In this document: positions 34,438 through 44,549 of the stretch, piece after piece
How positions within the stretch are numbered: the first letter of the stretch is position 1
How the letters are laid out: the number at the start of each line of letters is the position of its first letter
Assembly: GCA_003671275.1 (NCBI GenBank)
Contig: QWPB01000024.1
Coordinates: forward strand, 91,226-155,225
DNA length: 64,000 nt
Origin: Planctomycetota bacterium
GTDB taxonomy: Bacteria > Planctomycetota > Planctomycetia > Planctomycetales > Planctomycetaceae
Direction of reading: 5' to 3'
Translations under genes and position numbers: made by a program
Notes under the pieces: model-generated
Database searches by the model: none
The model's input: the letters and a program-made list of their open reading frames with translations, nothing else
What the model was told of the DNA's origin: nothing

Positions 34438-36177
34438 TCAGTACCCCGGTGCGGGGGGCTCCCCCAAAGCACTACTGGCACCGCGCGACATCGTGGCGGT
34501 CTCCAGCGAGTTAATCTCTTCCCGGCGGGCGGGCCAGCTGAGGAGGAATCGGGCCCCTGAACTGGGGCGGCTTTCAACGGTGATCTCACCGCCGTGTTCT
34601 TTCATGATCTTCTGACTGGCAGCCAGCCCCAGTCCGGTCCCGGCCGCGCCTTTGCTCGATTCGAACAGGTTGAACACTTTGGGCATTTCCACGGGATCGA
34701 TTCCGGGCCCGTTATCCAGCACTTCGATCCGGGCCCGGTCGTTCCGTTCCTCGTAACTGGTGAGGACTTCGATCTTCGCGTCGGCCTGGCCGTCCAGCGC
34801 GTCGATCGCATTCAGTACGATATTCAGCACCGCTCGATGGATTCCCTCGCGGTCAAACAGCATCTCGGGGAGATGGTCTCCCAACTGGCGGTGGATCTGA
34901 ATCTGTCGGTCCTCGGCCCGCTTTTGAATCAGATCCAGGACATCCGTTACGGTGTCATTGATCAGTCCCCGTTCCAGCAGAGGCCGCCGTTCCTTGCCGA
35001 AGGTCAGCATGTCCATTACCAGATTGAAGATGCGGTCCTGGTTGCGTTCCAGGATGTTCCATCCCTTGCGAATCAGGGTGTCATTTTCCTCTTCCAATCC
35101 CATGCCGATCAGATGGCTGCCCCCTTTCATCCCCTGCAGAATGTTTTTGATGTGGTGGCTCAGCATGGCAATGGCCTGCCCGACTGCCGCCAGCCGTTCC
35201 GCCTGCACCAGCGCCGACTGATACCGGTTCGTCTCAACCGCCAGTGCCGATTGCCGTCCAATCGCCATCAGTAGCTTGAGCGTTTCCTCGTTGAACCGCG
35301 ATCCCCCAGGGAATCGCAGAGCGTCATTCGAGGGAGTGGTGGTGTCGACGTAAATCACCCCCATCAGTTCGTAGCGGCCCTGCATCGGAACGCACATGGC
35401 TTCGCGAATCCCCGACTGCAGCACGCTGGGGGCCTCTTCAAAACGACGATCATGACGCGCGTCACTGGTCCGAACCGCCACCCCTCCCTGAATCACATGT
35501 TCGACGATACTGGTCGACAGCGGAATGCGTTCACTCGCATCCGCCCCATGGCGATAGGCCACCACGCGCGGCTCGATGCGATCGGTCTGGCTGTCGGCCA
35601 CCAGCATGCATCCGCGATCGGCCCCGACAGCCGACAGCGTCATGTCGAGAATATGCTGCAACACCTCATCCAGTGATCCACTGGGACGGACCGCCTCTTC
35701 GGAAATCCGATAGAGTAACTGAAGGTTGGCTCCATGCGTGGCACTGGTCAGCCGGGCGGCTGTCTCCTCGACCAGCGAGCGACTGGACTCGCGAGGGGCC
35801 TGTGAGACGATGCGGGACTGGTCCGCTGATTCATGCTCCGGCCCCATCAGCTGGATTCGATCGGCGGCTCCGTGAGATCGTCGGGCAAACTGACAGAGCA
35901 GAATGGATCGCCCGATCTGCAGCTGATCTCCGTCCTTCAGCGTCCGCTTACGGGTCAGGGCCCCATTGACGAATGTTCCATTGGAACTGCCCTCGTCGAT
36001 CACCCGCCAGCCTTCGTCATCGCCCCATCTCAGAATCGCATGCCGCCGGGACGACTCGGTGTCGTGCAACCGTACATCATTGGCGACTCCCCGCCCGATC
36101 GTGACCTCGTCTTGAATGAACTCAAAACGCTGTCCCTGATCAGAGCCTTGAATCACAAGTAGTGCGACACGTGGCAC
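34438..36177 (-). CDS. FHA-GAF sensor histidine kinase
   Basis: 579 residues from a GTG. FHA domain (1-100) with Gly-Arg 28-29, Ser43-x2-His46 and Asn67-Gly68, which binds phosphothreonine; GAF domain (about 165-318); HisKA with phosphoacceptor His341 (MLSHHIKN); HATPase with DNGPGIDP and GTGLGLAASQKIMKEHGG. No transmembrane segment, so cytoplasmic. The FHA-GAF-kinase order suggests cross-talk between Ser/Thr kinases and two-component signalling. No response regulator is adjacent. Confidence 0.92.
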   Translation of the reverse strand: MPRVALLVIQGSDQGQRFEFIQDEVTIGRGVANDVRLHDTESSRRHAILRWGDDEGWRVIDEGSSNGTFVNGALTRKRTLKDGDQLQIGRSILLCQFARRSHGAADRIQLMGPEHESADQSRIVSQAPRESSRSLVEETAARLTSATHGANLQLLYRISEEAVRPSGSLDEVLQHILDMTLSAVGADRGCMLVADSQTDRIEPRVVAYRHGADASERIPLSTSIVEHVIQGGVAVRTSDARHDRRFEEAPSVLQSGIREAMCVPMQGRYELMGVIYVDTTTPSNDALRFPGGSRFNEETLKLLMAIGRQSALAVETNRYQSALVQAERLAAVGQAIAMLSHHIKNILQGMKGGSHLIGMGLEEENDTLIRKGWNILERNQDRIFNLVMDMLTFGKERRPLLERGLINDTVTDVLDLIQKRAEDRQIQIHRQLGDHLPEMLFDREGIHRAVLNIVLNAIDALDGQADAKIEVLTSYEERNDRARIEVLDNGPGIDPVEMPKVFNLFESSKGAAGTGLGLAASQKIMKEHGGEITVESRPSSGARFLLSWPARREEINSLETATMSRGASSALGEPPAPGY

Positions 36178-36481
36178 GGGACAGCCCCTGACGATGGAAA
36201 CGAACCGGACGAGGACATTCGTCAGGTTCTATCGTACCATGCGGCATGCTGCGGACTCACGCCACTGAGGGCTGCGGGGTGTGTGCAGCCGAAAGTCGGC
36301 AGTAGGGCAGGCCATGCTGCCTGCTTCGCGATCTCTGGAAAATCGATGCCTCGGAAGGCGAGTGGCCGACAAGATTGCTTGCCGTGCCGATCCGTTCGCT
36401 CAGACAGGAATACCTGTGCCACGACAACCGTGGGACCGACATTCCTGTCGGTCTTTCCGATACACCAAATCTGAAGTCGCT
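36178..36481. other. intergenic region with palindromes between FHA kinase and ychF
   Basis: No gene. It holds GCAGG-CCATGCT-GCCTGC-like (near 36310) and CAGG-AATA-CCTG (near 36412) hairpins and the perfect palindrome listed at 36434-36453. These belong to the dispersed family also seen near 27.0, 46.1 and 56.4 kb. Confidence 0.55.
36434..36453. repeat. dispersed palindrome (core GACATTCCTGTC), possible terminator
   Basis: GACCGACA-TTCC-TGTCGGTC is a perfect 8-pair stem with a 4-base loop, followed on the plus strand by TTTCC. The core is shared with other intergenic palindromes in the window (46095-46162, 56466-56483). Confidence 0.65.
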
Positions 36482-37573
36482 CTAAACGTTAAACAGGAAG
36501 TGGCAGATGTCCCCGTCGGCCATCACGTATGACTTCCCTTCCACTCGCAGCTTGCCAGCGGCACGGATGGCGGCTTCGGACTTGTGTGTTTCGAGATCTT
36601 CGAGAGTGTAGACCTCGCAGCGGATGAAGCCGCGTTCAAAGTCCGTGTGAATGACGCCAGCTGCCTGCGGAGCTGTGGCTCCGACCGGGATTGTCCAGGC
36701 CCGAACCTCTTTCACTCCCGACGTGAAATAGCTCTGCAGCCCCAGCGTGCGATAGGCCTCGCGCGCCAGCGTGGCCAGCGATGGTTCCTTGAGTCCCAGC
36801 GAGGAGAGCATCTCATTGCGATCTGCTTCGTCGAGTTCCGCCAGTTCGGACTCCAGCTTAGCGCACACCACCACACATCCGGAGTGGTGCGACTGGGCAT
36901 AATCGCGGACCTGCTGCACGCGGGGGCTCGTGCCTTGCAGATCGTTCTCGTCGACGTTGGCCGCGAACAGGATCGGTTTGGCTGTCATCAAACCGTACGT
37001 GGCGGCCAGCTTGGCTTCCACCGGGTCCAGTTCGAGACTGCGGAGCGGCTGGCTGGTGTTCAGGTGGGCCTGACACTTTTCCATCACATCGACGCGGGCC
37101 TTGGCTTCCTTGTCGCCGCTTTTGGCGGTGCGGGCGGCCTTGGGCAACGCGTTTTCAAGAACCTGCATGTCGGCCAGCATCAGCTCGGTCTCGATGATTT
37201 CGATATCCGAGAGCGGGTCGACCTTGCCCGATACGTGCGTGACATCGGGGTCGTCAAAACAGCGGACGACCTGGATGATCGCATCCACTTGGCGGATATG
37301 GCTCAGGAATTTATTCCCGAGACCTTCACCCACGCTGGCCCCCTTGACGATCCCAGCGATGTCCACCAGCTTGATCTGCGCGGGCAGGATCCGCTGTGGC
37401 TTGGCGTAAACCGCAATTCGGTCCAGGCGACTGTCGGGCACCGGCACGATTCCCTCATTGGGCTCGATCGTACAGAACGGGTAGTTGGCAGCCTGCGCGA
37501 CCTGCGTGCAGGTCACGGCGTTGAACAGGCTGCTCTTGCCGACGTTGGGGAGACCGACGATTCCGGCTTCCAT
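36482..37573 (-). CDS. ychF: YchF/OLA1-type ribosome-associated ATPase
   Basis: 363 residues, the family length, from the ATG at 37573 ([21 protein letters not shown]-loop); the longer frame to 37699 is ignored. The Obg-like G-domain carries [20 protein letters not shown]. The NKxD motif is replaced by NVDEND, which explains ATP rather than GTP preference in this family. C-terminal TGS-like domain ([14 protein letters not shown]). YchF binds ribosomes and affects stress responses and leaderless mRNA translation. Confidence 0.96.
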   Translation of the reverse strand: MEAGIVGLPNVGKSSLFNAVTCTQVAQAANYPFCTIEPNEGIVPVPDSRLDRIAVYAKPQRILPAQIKLVDIAGIVKGASVGEGLGNKFLSHIRQVDAIIQVVRCFDDPDVTHVSGKVDPLSDIEIIETELMLADMQVLENALPKAARTAKSGDKEAKARVDVMEKCQAHLNTSQPLRSLELDPVEAKLAATYGLMTAKPILFAANVDENDLQGTSPRVQQVRDYAQSHHSGCVVVCAKLESELAELDEADRNEMLSSLGLKEPSLATLAREAYRTLGLQSYFTSGVKEVRAWTIPVGATAPQAAGVIHTDFERGFIRCEVYTLEDLETHKSEAAIRAAGKLRVEGKSYVMADGDICHFLFNV

Positions 37574-37839
37574 GGGAACACACTGCGAGAGAGAGTTGCG
37601 GAGAAACGAGGGGGAAGTATCGCGGGTCAGGGGAAAAATGAAACCGAAGGCCACCTTGGCCGGTTCGATCGTAGGAGGTGTATCGTCTGGTGGGGCCACT
37701 TTCGGATGGAACCACAGTTTTTTCCAAGGATTACGTGAGTTCGCAGAAACGGGGCCTTATGCTGGCGACCGATGCCGTATTCCGCTGTTTCTGTCGGACG
37801 GGCGACTCCACTGTGCCACCCGACTCATCGAGAGCAACC

Positions 37840-38910
37840 ATGACGCGTTTAGCCTGTGCCTTGGCGATGATGGGAGGGCTGTTGACCCCGGGAATCCCGG
37901 TGTTCGCCGCCGAAGAGGCCAAGGATGGTCCCACCTACACCAGTCGTGATGCGGCTGACGAAGACTACCAGTTCCAGGGCGAATACCGGGGATGGCAGCG
38001 GTCGCTGAGTTCCCCCCGCAGCTCCCAGTCCGTCGCGATTCAGGTCGTGGCGAACGGCCAAGGGGAATTTCAGGCGGCCAAGTATTACGACGGGCTGCCT
38101 GGCGGTGGCTGGCAGCCCCCCTCCCGATTCCTCCTGAAGGGCACCCGTTCGGGCCACATTGTCCGGCTCACGGGAGGACAGTACGACTGCGAGATCGAAG
38201 GGAGTCAACTCCGCGTGGTTGATGGGGATGGTCAGGTCACGGGCGTACTCGAACGCGTCGAGCGGATCAGTTCAACGATGGGTGCCAAACCACCGCAAGG
38301 GGCCATTGTCCTGTTCGACGGAACGGGCGTGCAACATTGGAAGGGGGGTAAACTCTCTGCCGAGGGCGACCTGCAACAGGGGACCGAAACCAACGCGACC
38401 TTCGCCGATTTCCGCCTGCATGCGGAGTTCATGTTGCCCTACAAACCGCTGGCCCGGGGCCAGAATCGCGGCAACAGCGGCTTCTATCTGCTGGGCCGAT
38501 ACGAGGTGCAAGTCCTCGACTCGTTCGGCTTGGAGGGGATCGAGAACGAATGCGGTTCGCTCTACCGAACGAAGCGGCCTGATATGAATCTTTGCCTGCC
38601 TCCGCTTCAATGGCAGAGCTACGACATCGATTTCACCAATGCTCAGTTCGACAGCAGTGGAAAGAAAACCCGCAACATGCAGATCTCGATCTGGCACAAC
38701 GGAGTTCCGATTCACTCGGCAGCGTCGATTCCCAACAAGACCGGTGCGGGCCAGCCCGAAGGCCCCGACCCGCGCTCGATCAAATTGCAGGAACACGCCA
38801 ACCCCGTCGTCTTTCGCAATATCTGGTTGATCGACAAGACCCAGCCGGGGAGCGAGTCGATTCCGTGGCTCAAGCTTCCGTTGAGTGGGGCCCCGACGCC
38901 GATTGACTGA
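37840..38910 (+). CDS. DUF1080 (3-keto-disaccharide hydrolase-like) secreted protein
   Basis: 356 residues from the ATG at 37840 (GAGAG just upstream); the frame is open to 37678 but the upstream part is not protein-like. Signal peptide (LACALAMMGGLLTPGIPVFA). About 40-150 is a small beta-rich module; about 165-350 is the DUF1080 jelly roll with FDGTGVQHWK, RGNSGFYLLGRYEVQVLDSFG and PRSIKLQEHANPVVFRNIWL. Recent work links some members to hydrolysis of 3-keto-sugars; substrate here unknown. Confidence 0.88.
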   Translation: MTRLACALAMMGGLLTPGIPVFAAEEAKDGPTYTSRDAADEDYQFQGEYRGWQRSLSSPRSSQSVAIQVVANGQGEFQAAKYYDGLPGGGWQPPSRFLLKGTRSGHIVRLTGGQYDCEIEGSQLRVVDGDGQVTGVLERVERISSTMGAKPPQGAIVLFDGTGVQHWKGGKLSAEGDLQQGTETNATFADFRLHAEFMLPYKPLARGQNRGNSGFYLLGRYEVQVLDSFGLEGIENECGSLYRTKRPDMNLCLPPLQWQSYDIDFTNAQFDSSGKKTRNMQISIWHNGVPIHSAASIPNKTGAGQPEGPDPRSIKLQEHANPVVFRNIWLIDKTQPGSESIPWLKLPLSGAPTPID

Positions 38911-38960
38911 CCGCAGTGATCGGCCCTGGTTCAGGCTCCCGTCATCGTGGCACATGGGGG

Positions 38961-40424
38961 CTACTTCCCTTCCGGTTTGGTCACCAGGATCTGATCCCCG
39001 GCTTGGAGACCGGTTTTGATATGAGTGCGGGAGGCACTCGACAGCCCGATCTCAACTGGGTGTTTTTTCGGTTCCGCATCAGCAGTCACCAGCCAGACGT
39101 GTTTCAATTGGGGATCGTCGTCATCGGCAAAGACAGCAGCCGAGGGAATCGTGACGACATTGTTCTCGGTGACGACCACCAGTCGGACCTTGACGGTCAT
39201 TCCCGTGATGGCGGGAAGCCCCTTGGTTTCGGGTGAGGCTGCGGGGGCTTCGACAAGCCCGCCGAAGGTGCCGTCCTTCACAAACCCGACACTGAACGCC
39301 TTTAATTCGCACGGAATCGGACTGCCGGGATAAGCTGTGGGGGTGATTCGCCCCCGGAGGCCTGTCTGCAGGACTCCCCGGTCTTTCTCCGGGATGTCGA
39401 TATGCACGAACGAGCCCGCAGGGGGCACCAACGTGTAGATCACCTGGTTTGCGGAGATCGCCCCACCGCGACGTAGATTCCCCTTCATCGCGTCCGCGGT
39501 CACCCAGCGTCCGCGTTCGATCTCGCCGTACATCGCCCGACCATCGATAGGGGCTTTCACCGTCATCAGCTCCCGGTCTTTCTGAAGTCTCGCGAGCCGT
39601 TCTGACAGATGTTTCTGGGCGTGTGCGAGCTTCTCGAGTTCGACTTTCTTTTGTTGGAGGGTCAGCGGCAGGGTGACCCGGGTCTTGGCGAGTGACTGGG
39701 CCTCCCGGTCGTTGGCAATCTCCTTCTGCCGCCTTTCCCGAGGGAGTTCTTCCTGAAGGCGACGGTCGTGATGAACCTGTGACACCTTCAGCAGGAATTC
39801 GCCGCGTTCGACTTCCCGGCGAGCCCGCTTGAGAATGATCTCCTCGGTCTCTTCCGTCAGGTCGTCCGCCTTGTACATCTTCTCCAGCTGGGACAACTCT
39901 TCCCGGGAACCATCCAGCGTTTCGCGAATGTTCTTGAGGTTCTCACCTGTGCTTTCCTTTTCCAGCGACTCGCCCAGCCGCTGGTAGTATTCCCACTCCT
40001 CCTGGGCGACCAGTGCCGATCGTTCGGCAGCCTCGATGTCAAACGGGATCGATTTGTCGAGCACTTCGAGTTCGATCTGGGCCAGTTTGATTCCGAGTTC
40101 ACCCGCGATGATTTGATACTTCAGATCATCGATCTCCCGGTCAATCCCCCGGGCGTCAAAGGTCACCAGCGTGTCACCCGCTTTGACGCTCGTACCCGCT
40201 TCGACAGCCGACTCAACGGTAAAGGCACTCCACTCTTCCGGCTGGAGGACCACCTCAGCGGTCCCCAGAGATTGCACCCAGCCATCAAAGGTGGCAGTGA
40301 CTTCGAACGGTCCCGAAGTCACCGGGTGTGTTTTGGGTTGGGCCGGGGCGTCCTCCGAAAAGGCCCCATTCCCCAGCCCCAGCAAGGCCATTGAGCAGAG
40401 AACCATCGCGAAACGAGAAAACAT
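38961..40424 (-). CDS. HlyD/RND-type periplasmic adaptor-like protein
   Basis: 487 residues from the ATG at 40424, which is better spaced from GAGG than the GTG at 40430. A cleavable signal peptide (ALLGLGNGAFS) replaces the usual membrane anchor. A split lipoyl half (VESAVEAGTSVKAGDTLVTFDA), a very long charged coiled coil (about 100-275), the second lipoyl half (MTVKAPIDGRAMYGEIERG) and a beta-barrel follow. Adaptors link an inner-membrane pump to an outer-membrane channel; no pump gene is beside it. Confidence 0.82.
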   Translation of the reverse strand: MFSRFAMVLCSMALLGLGNGAFSEDAPAQPKTHPVTSGPFEVTATFDGWVQSLGTAEVVLQPEEWSAFTVESAVEAGTSVKAGDTLVTFDARGIDREIDDLKYQIIAGELGIKLAQIELEVLDKSIPFDIEAAERSALVAQEEWEYYQRLGESLEKESTGENLKNIRETLDGSREELSQLEKMYKADDLTEETEEIILKRARREVERGEFLLKVSQVHHDRRLQEELPRERRQKEIANDREAQSLAKTRVTLPLTLQQKKVELEKLAHAQKHLSERLARLQKDRELMTVKAPIDGRAMYGEIERGRWVTADAMKGNLRRGGAISANQVIYTLVPPAGSFVHIDIPEKDRGVLQTGLRGRITPTAYPGSPIPCELKAFSVGFVKDGTFGGLVEAPAASPETKGLPAITGMTVKVRLVVVTENNVVTIPSAAVFADDDDPQLKHVWLVTADAEPKKHPVEIGLSSASRTHIKTGLQAGDQILVTKPEGK

Positions 40425-40471
40425 AGACACCTCTGGCCGATCTCGGTCTAAGCAGGGAGAGTTCCCACAGC

Positions 40472-41404
40472 TTATGCGCGGGCGAACTCGAACATCGGCG
40501 TGGACAGATAACGCTCACCCGAGTCCGGCAGAATCACGACAATCGTCTTGCCCGCATTCTCCGGGCGGGCCGCCACCTTCAGGGCCGCAGCCATGGCGGC
40601 CCCGCAGCTAATACCGCAGAGGATTCCCTCTTCGCGGGCAACGCGGGGGGCCATTTCCAGCGCCTCATCGTCGGTGATCTGAACCACTTCGTCGACCAGC
40701 GACATATCGAGGATTTCGGGAATGAATCCGGCCCCGATTCCCTGGATTTTGTGTTTGCCACGCTGCCCTCCGGACAGAACCGGGCTGCCCGTCGGTTCGA
40801 CTGCAATCGACTGGATGTTCTTACCGCGAACTTCCTTGAAGTACCTGGACACCCCGGTGATGGTTCCGCCCGTGCCGACTCCGGAGACAAAGATATCGAC
40901 GTTCCCTTCGGTGTCTTCCCAGATTTCCGGACCGGTTGTCTTCACATGAATCGCTGGGTTTGCCGGGTTCTTGAACTGCTGCGGAATGTAGAAACTGGAG
41001 TCTTGCGCGATCTCTTCGGCTTTGGCGATCGCCCCGGGCATTCCATCCGCGCCCGGAGTCAGCACCAGGTTCGCCCCAAAGGCTTTCAGCAGCATCCGCC
41101 GCTCGATCGACATGGTGTCCGGCATTGTCAGGGTCAGGGGATAGCCCTTGGCCGCACAGACGAAGGCGAGAGCGATTCCCGTGTTGCCGCTGGTCGGTTC
41201 GACAACCTGCATCCCAGGTTTGAGTTTCCCGGACGTTTCAGCGTCCCAGATCATGGCTGCGCCGATGCGGCACTTCACGCTATAGGCCGGATTGCGACCT
41301 TCGATTTTGGCCAGCACCGTGGCCTTGAGTCCCTGAGTCAGGCGATTGATCCGGACAAGTGGCGTCCGTCCGATTGACTCGGCATTGTCTTTGAAAACCG
41401 GCAT
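40472..41404 (-). CDS. cysK: cysteine synthase (O-acetylserine sulfhydrylase A)
   Basis: 310 residues. PLP-binding Lys44 in [19 protein letters not shown] (as in E. coli CysK), substrate loop [10 protein letters not shown] (71-80), glycine loop [13 protein letters not shown], and [10 protein letters not shown] near the active-site entrance. It makes L-cysteine from O-acetylserine and sulfide in the cytoplasm. The ATG at 41404 has a strong GGAGGGAG site. No cysE is adjacent. Confidence 0.96.
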   Translation of the reverse strand: MPVFKDNAESIGRTPLVRINRLTQGLKATVLAKIEGRNPAYSVKCRIGAAMIWDAETSGKLKPGMQVVEPTSGNTGIALAFVCAAKGYPLTLTMPDTMSIERRMLLKAFGANLVLTPGADGMPGAIAKAEEIAQDSSFYIPQQFKNPANPAIHVKTTGPEIWEDTEGNVDIFVSGVGTGGTITGVSRYFKEVRGKNIQSIAVEPTGSPVLSGGQRGKHKIQGIGAGFIPEILDMSLVDEVVQITDDEALEMAPRVAREEGILCGISCGAAMAAALKVAARPENAGKTIVVILPDSGERYLSTPMFEFARA

Positions 41405-41508
41405 GAGTGGCTCCCTCCCTGCATGACTGTTACACGCAACTGTGTTCTCGGGATTATGAAACTTCCCGAGGCTGGGAGCAATGCCGGTTTATGTGGACCC
41501 GACCGACA

Positions 41509-43254
41509 CTACTGTAACTCCAGCAATCGGTTGCGAAGGTTGGTTTCGAATTCATCACCACGCTCGGCGTAGGGCCGATTGCGTAGATACCATTCACCCC
41601 ATAACCGGACGGCCTGACGCCGCCACGCATCGACCGCCGCCGCCTGCTGATCGGGTCCGGCATCGGGGGGCAATCCGTCCAGCGGGTCATCCGGCAGTTT
41701 GAACGCCTTGGGCTTGCGAGCTGTCCAGCACAGGGCCCGGTGGGCTTCGATCATCACCGCGGTATCCTTGTCTTCCAGGGCCGAAACCGCGTATCGAGCC
41801 AGCGAAAGATTTCCTGATCGCCCGATCGCCCAGACAGCGGTCTGCCGAACTTCCGGATTCGGGCTGGCCACTAACTGGATTAGCAATTCTTTTTTTCCGA
41901 TCAGCTGGGACTTGTCGCCCAATTGGATCTGTTCCACGAATTCGGATTGGGTGTCTCCCACTGCCAGGCTGTCCGGATCGTTGAGAGCGGCCAGCAACTG
42001 GTCGAGCGAGGACTTCTCCTTGATTTTCTTGACGTTGCCCTTGGCATCGACATTGCTGAGGTCTTCGGGAAGTCCGCGGCCCCCTGACAGCAGTCCACCG
42101 CCTACGGTGCCTTCCGGGGTGACGCGTTTCAGAATCTTGCCGGTCGAGCGAGTCAGGAACAGAACGCAAAACGACGTGTCATTCCCTTGGCTGACGATCT
42201 GGGTCAGCCCCCAGCTTCCATCGGGCTTCTGATCCGTTAGCAATTGGTTAGCACATTCGTCATACCAGTCTCGTCCGGAAAGCTTGGTCACATTAGCCAA
42301 GGCCCCCATTCGTTCGAGCGAATAATAGTAGTACGCCCGATGAGCGGCCGAGTTGTTGACCGGCTGAAAGCGGGCACTCACCCAGTTCAGGGCATTGCGT
42401 GTGGCGTTGTAAGCTGCCTCGGGGATGCGTACTGGCTGGGCGGCTTTTTCCGCAGCCTTCTGATCCAGGTCAACGGTCTCGATGACGCTGGCGGGTTTCT
42501 CGGGAGTTCCGGCGGCGACCTTGGGAGTGGGGTTGGCCCCTTTCTCAAATGGAGGGTTCCAGCCCGGTTCGAGGTTCAGCATCGCAATGCACATAATCCC
42601 GACCCCATTCACCGTCATGTTCATGGTCGAGTTGGTGCCATCCAGCCCGATCGCGACACCGGGGTTGTAGGCGTATCCTCCGTCAGCATTGTGATGGGAG
42701 GCGGCCCAGTTCAAGGCTCGCACCCAAATTTGGGGGTCCACTTCGACCTCCGCCCGCGCTGCCGCCCACAATCCCAGGCAGGCATAGTGGGTCACGCTGA
42801 CATCGCCGCCCGTCCGTTCGGCCTCATTGTGCGGGGCCGGATAGTTCCAATGTCCTTCGGGAGATTGCCCCTTTGCCAGATAGCCGGCGATGACTTTGAT
42901 GTCCTGTTGATACTTTTCCGCATCCATGTCGGCCAGCAGGGAGAGATCAATCGCCGCTTCGTAAAAATGATTCGCCGTCGGTTCATAACCGCTGCTTTTA
43001 ATCTTCCCACGGACGTGAGCCACCGCCTCGACCATAAGGGGACTGTTGGGGGCTTCCCCCGCCTTGTAGACCGCGAGATAGGCCAGTGACTTCTCGGAGT
43101 TCGACAGATTCTTGAGGTTGGCTTTGATCGCCGTGACCCCTTTGGCGATCGCCTGCTGTATCTGGGCTTTATCAGCCGCCCGAGCTGATGGACTCCCGAA
43201 CCCAGCGACAAGGCTGGCCACGATCAGCAAGTGGAGTATTCGGCGAAAGGTCAT
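41509..43254 (-). CDS. secreted terpene-cyclase-fold (squalene cyclase-like repeat) and HEAT-repeat protein
   Basis: 581 residues, signal peptide ending near SARAA. The first two thirds have alpha/alpha-barrel repeats with QSPEGHWNYP, NADGGYAYNP and QKPDGSWGL, the QxxDGSW pattern of prenyltransferase/squalene-oxidase repeats, but no DXDD catalytic motif is seen. The last part (about 455-520) has HEAT-like helices (NPEVRQTAVWAIGRSGN). Such secreted proteins are common in planctomycetes and are of unknown function. An enzyme role is unlikely from the missing motif. Confidence 0.78.
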   Translation of the reverse strand: MTFRRILHLLIVASLVAGFGSPSARAADKAQIQQAIAKGVTAIKANLKNLSNSEKSLAYLAVYKAGEAPNSPLMVEAVAHVRGKIKSSGYEPTANHFYEAAIDLSLLADMDAEKYQQDIKVIAGYLAKGQSPEGHWNYPAPHNEAERTGGDVSVTHYACLGLWAAARAEVEVDPQIWVRALNWAASHHNADGGYAYNPGVAIGLDGTNSTMNMTVNGVGIMCIAMLNLEPGWNPPFEKGANPTPKVAAGTPEKPASVIETVDLDQKAAEKAAQPVRIPEAAYNATRNALNWVSARFQPVNNSAAHRAYYYYSLERMGALANVTKLSGRDWYDECANQLLTDQKPDGSWGLTQIVSQGNDTSFCVLFLTRSTGKILKRVTPEGTVGGGLLSGGRGLPEDLSNVDAKGNVKKIKEKSSLDQLLAALNDPDSLAVGDTQSEFVEQIQLGDKSQLIGKKELLIQLVASPNPEVRQTAVWAIGRSGNLSLARYAVSALEDKDTAVMIEAHRALCWTARKPKAFKLPDDPLDGLPPDAGPDQQAAAVDAWRRQAVRLWGEWYLRNRPYAERGDEFETNLRNRLLELQ

Positions 43255-43422
43255 GTGCGTCGTCTTTGTGATTGATCACAGTACAACAACCGCCACGAGA
43301 CGTGGCTGACAGGTGAGACTTGATTATCCCGGTTGTCCAGTGCAGTGCAAGACTGTCCCGCGAAATGCCGGAGTGCTGTGCGGGAAACAGGGCTCGCCCG
43401 GACGGAATGTCCGATCGGTTCA

Positions 43423-44493
43423 TCACCCCACAGGCGGCGGGGACGTCGGCGAACGCTTAGCAAATACCGTCAATCGGCCTCCCTGGCCACAAAACGCCAG
43501 GAGCCGCGCCCACGGGGCCATCCCGAGTGTCACCAGCAAGGGCGGATTCAGGAAAAACCAGTCGACCAGTCGCTGGCCCCAGGAACAGCGGGGGAACCAG
43601 TCACGCAGCCAGTATCCCACACTACCCACGGAGTTGAGCAGGCTGGGCTGATGGATCATCTCGATCTCGGTGAACCCTGTTTCCTGCAACAGTCTTTTGA
43701 GGATGGCGGGAGTGTACTGTTGAAGGTGCCGGGGAAGTTCCAGGGCCGACCAGTATCGACCGAAGAACCAGCGTTCGAGGCTTCCGTAGTTTGGAACGCT
43801 GAACCCCAGACACCCCGCGGGTTTCAGCAATCTATGCAGCATCGTCAAAGTTTCCCGAGGATGCGGCAGGTGCTCCAGAACCATCCAGGCAAACACCCCG
43901 TCAAACGATTCGGGACGCCCGGCGTATGAGGCCAGATCTCCGTGATGCACCGCGAAGCCTCGCTCTCGCGACACCTCGACCGCAGCTGCCACGAGGTCGA
44001 GCCCCTCGGCTTCCCAGCCCGCTTCCCGCAGGGCCACCAGATACTTGCCCGCTCCGCATCCGATTTCCAGAGCTTTCTTGCCCTGTCCGGAACCGGGCGG
44101 CACAGGCTGACTGCGCGTATCCACCAGCCAGTAGTACAGGGCCCGGAGTCCCGGAATCTTCCGAACCAATGGAGAGAGATACCAGGGCGACTTGGATGGG
44201 ATCAGGTGAGCGGTCTGGTCGCTCGCGGAACTGGAAGTGGATGGGGCGTTGTCCGATCGATGTGGCGCATATCCGCCCGGATAGCAGAGCGGAATCGACT
44301 CCTCGGTCGGAGCGGGATTCATGAAGACATGCGAACAGGCCCGGCAGCGGGCAATGGCGAATGCTTCACTCCCGGACAGACCGCAGTACCAGTCGGGAGC
44401 GGTCAGCAAACGCTGGGAGTCCCCGTGCCCGCAGAGGGGGCATGACAACGGCAGCAGTGTGATCGGGGGAGCAGCGGGTGTCGTCGGACTCAT
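43423..44493 (-). CDS. zinc-ribbon class I SAM-dependent methyltransferase
   Basis: 356 residues from the ATG at 44493, with AGAGAGATCC before it; a GTG at 44553 overlapping the previous stop would add 20. An N-terminal zinc ribbon (Cys18-x2-Cys21 ... Cys50-x2-Cys53) precedes a Rossmann methyltransferase domain with ALEIGCGAGKYL (SAM motif I) and DGVFAWMVLEHLPHP. The layout resembles methyltransferases acting on nucleotide sugars or lipids. Weak hydrophobic stretch near the C-terminus. Substrate unknown. Confidence 0.87.
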   Translation of the reverse strand: MSPTTPAAPPITLLPLSCPLCGHGDSQRLLTAPDWYCGLSGSEAFAIARCRACSHVFMNPAPTEESIPLCYPGGYAPHRSDNAPSTSSSASDQTAHLIPSKSPWYLSPLVRKIPGLRALYYWLVDTRSQPVPPGSGQGKKALEIGCGAGKYLVALREAGWEAEGLDLVAAAVEVSRERGFAVHHGDLASYAGRPESFDGVFAWMVLEHLPHPRETLTMLHRLLKPAGCLGFSVPNYGSLERWFFGRYWSALELPRHLQQYTPAILKRLLQETGFTEIEMIHQPSLLNSVGSVGYWLRDWFPRCSWGQRLVDWFFLNPPLLVTLGMAPWARLLAFCGQGGRLTVFAKRSPTSPPPVG

Positions 44494-44549
44494 GGATCTC
44501 TCTGCGGATATCTGGCCAACAGCCCCTCTGCTCGACCGATCGTTCACTT

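Noticed and set aside
36584..37738. 384-codon plus-strand open frame opposite ychF
   Set aside because: Pure antisense of a conserved gene, without a ribosome site or recognisable domain.
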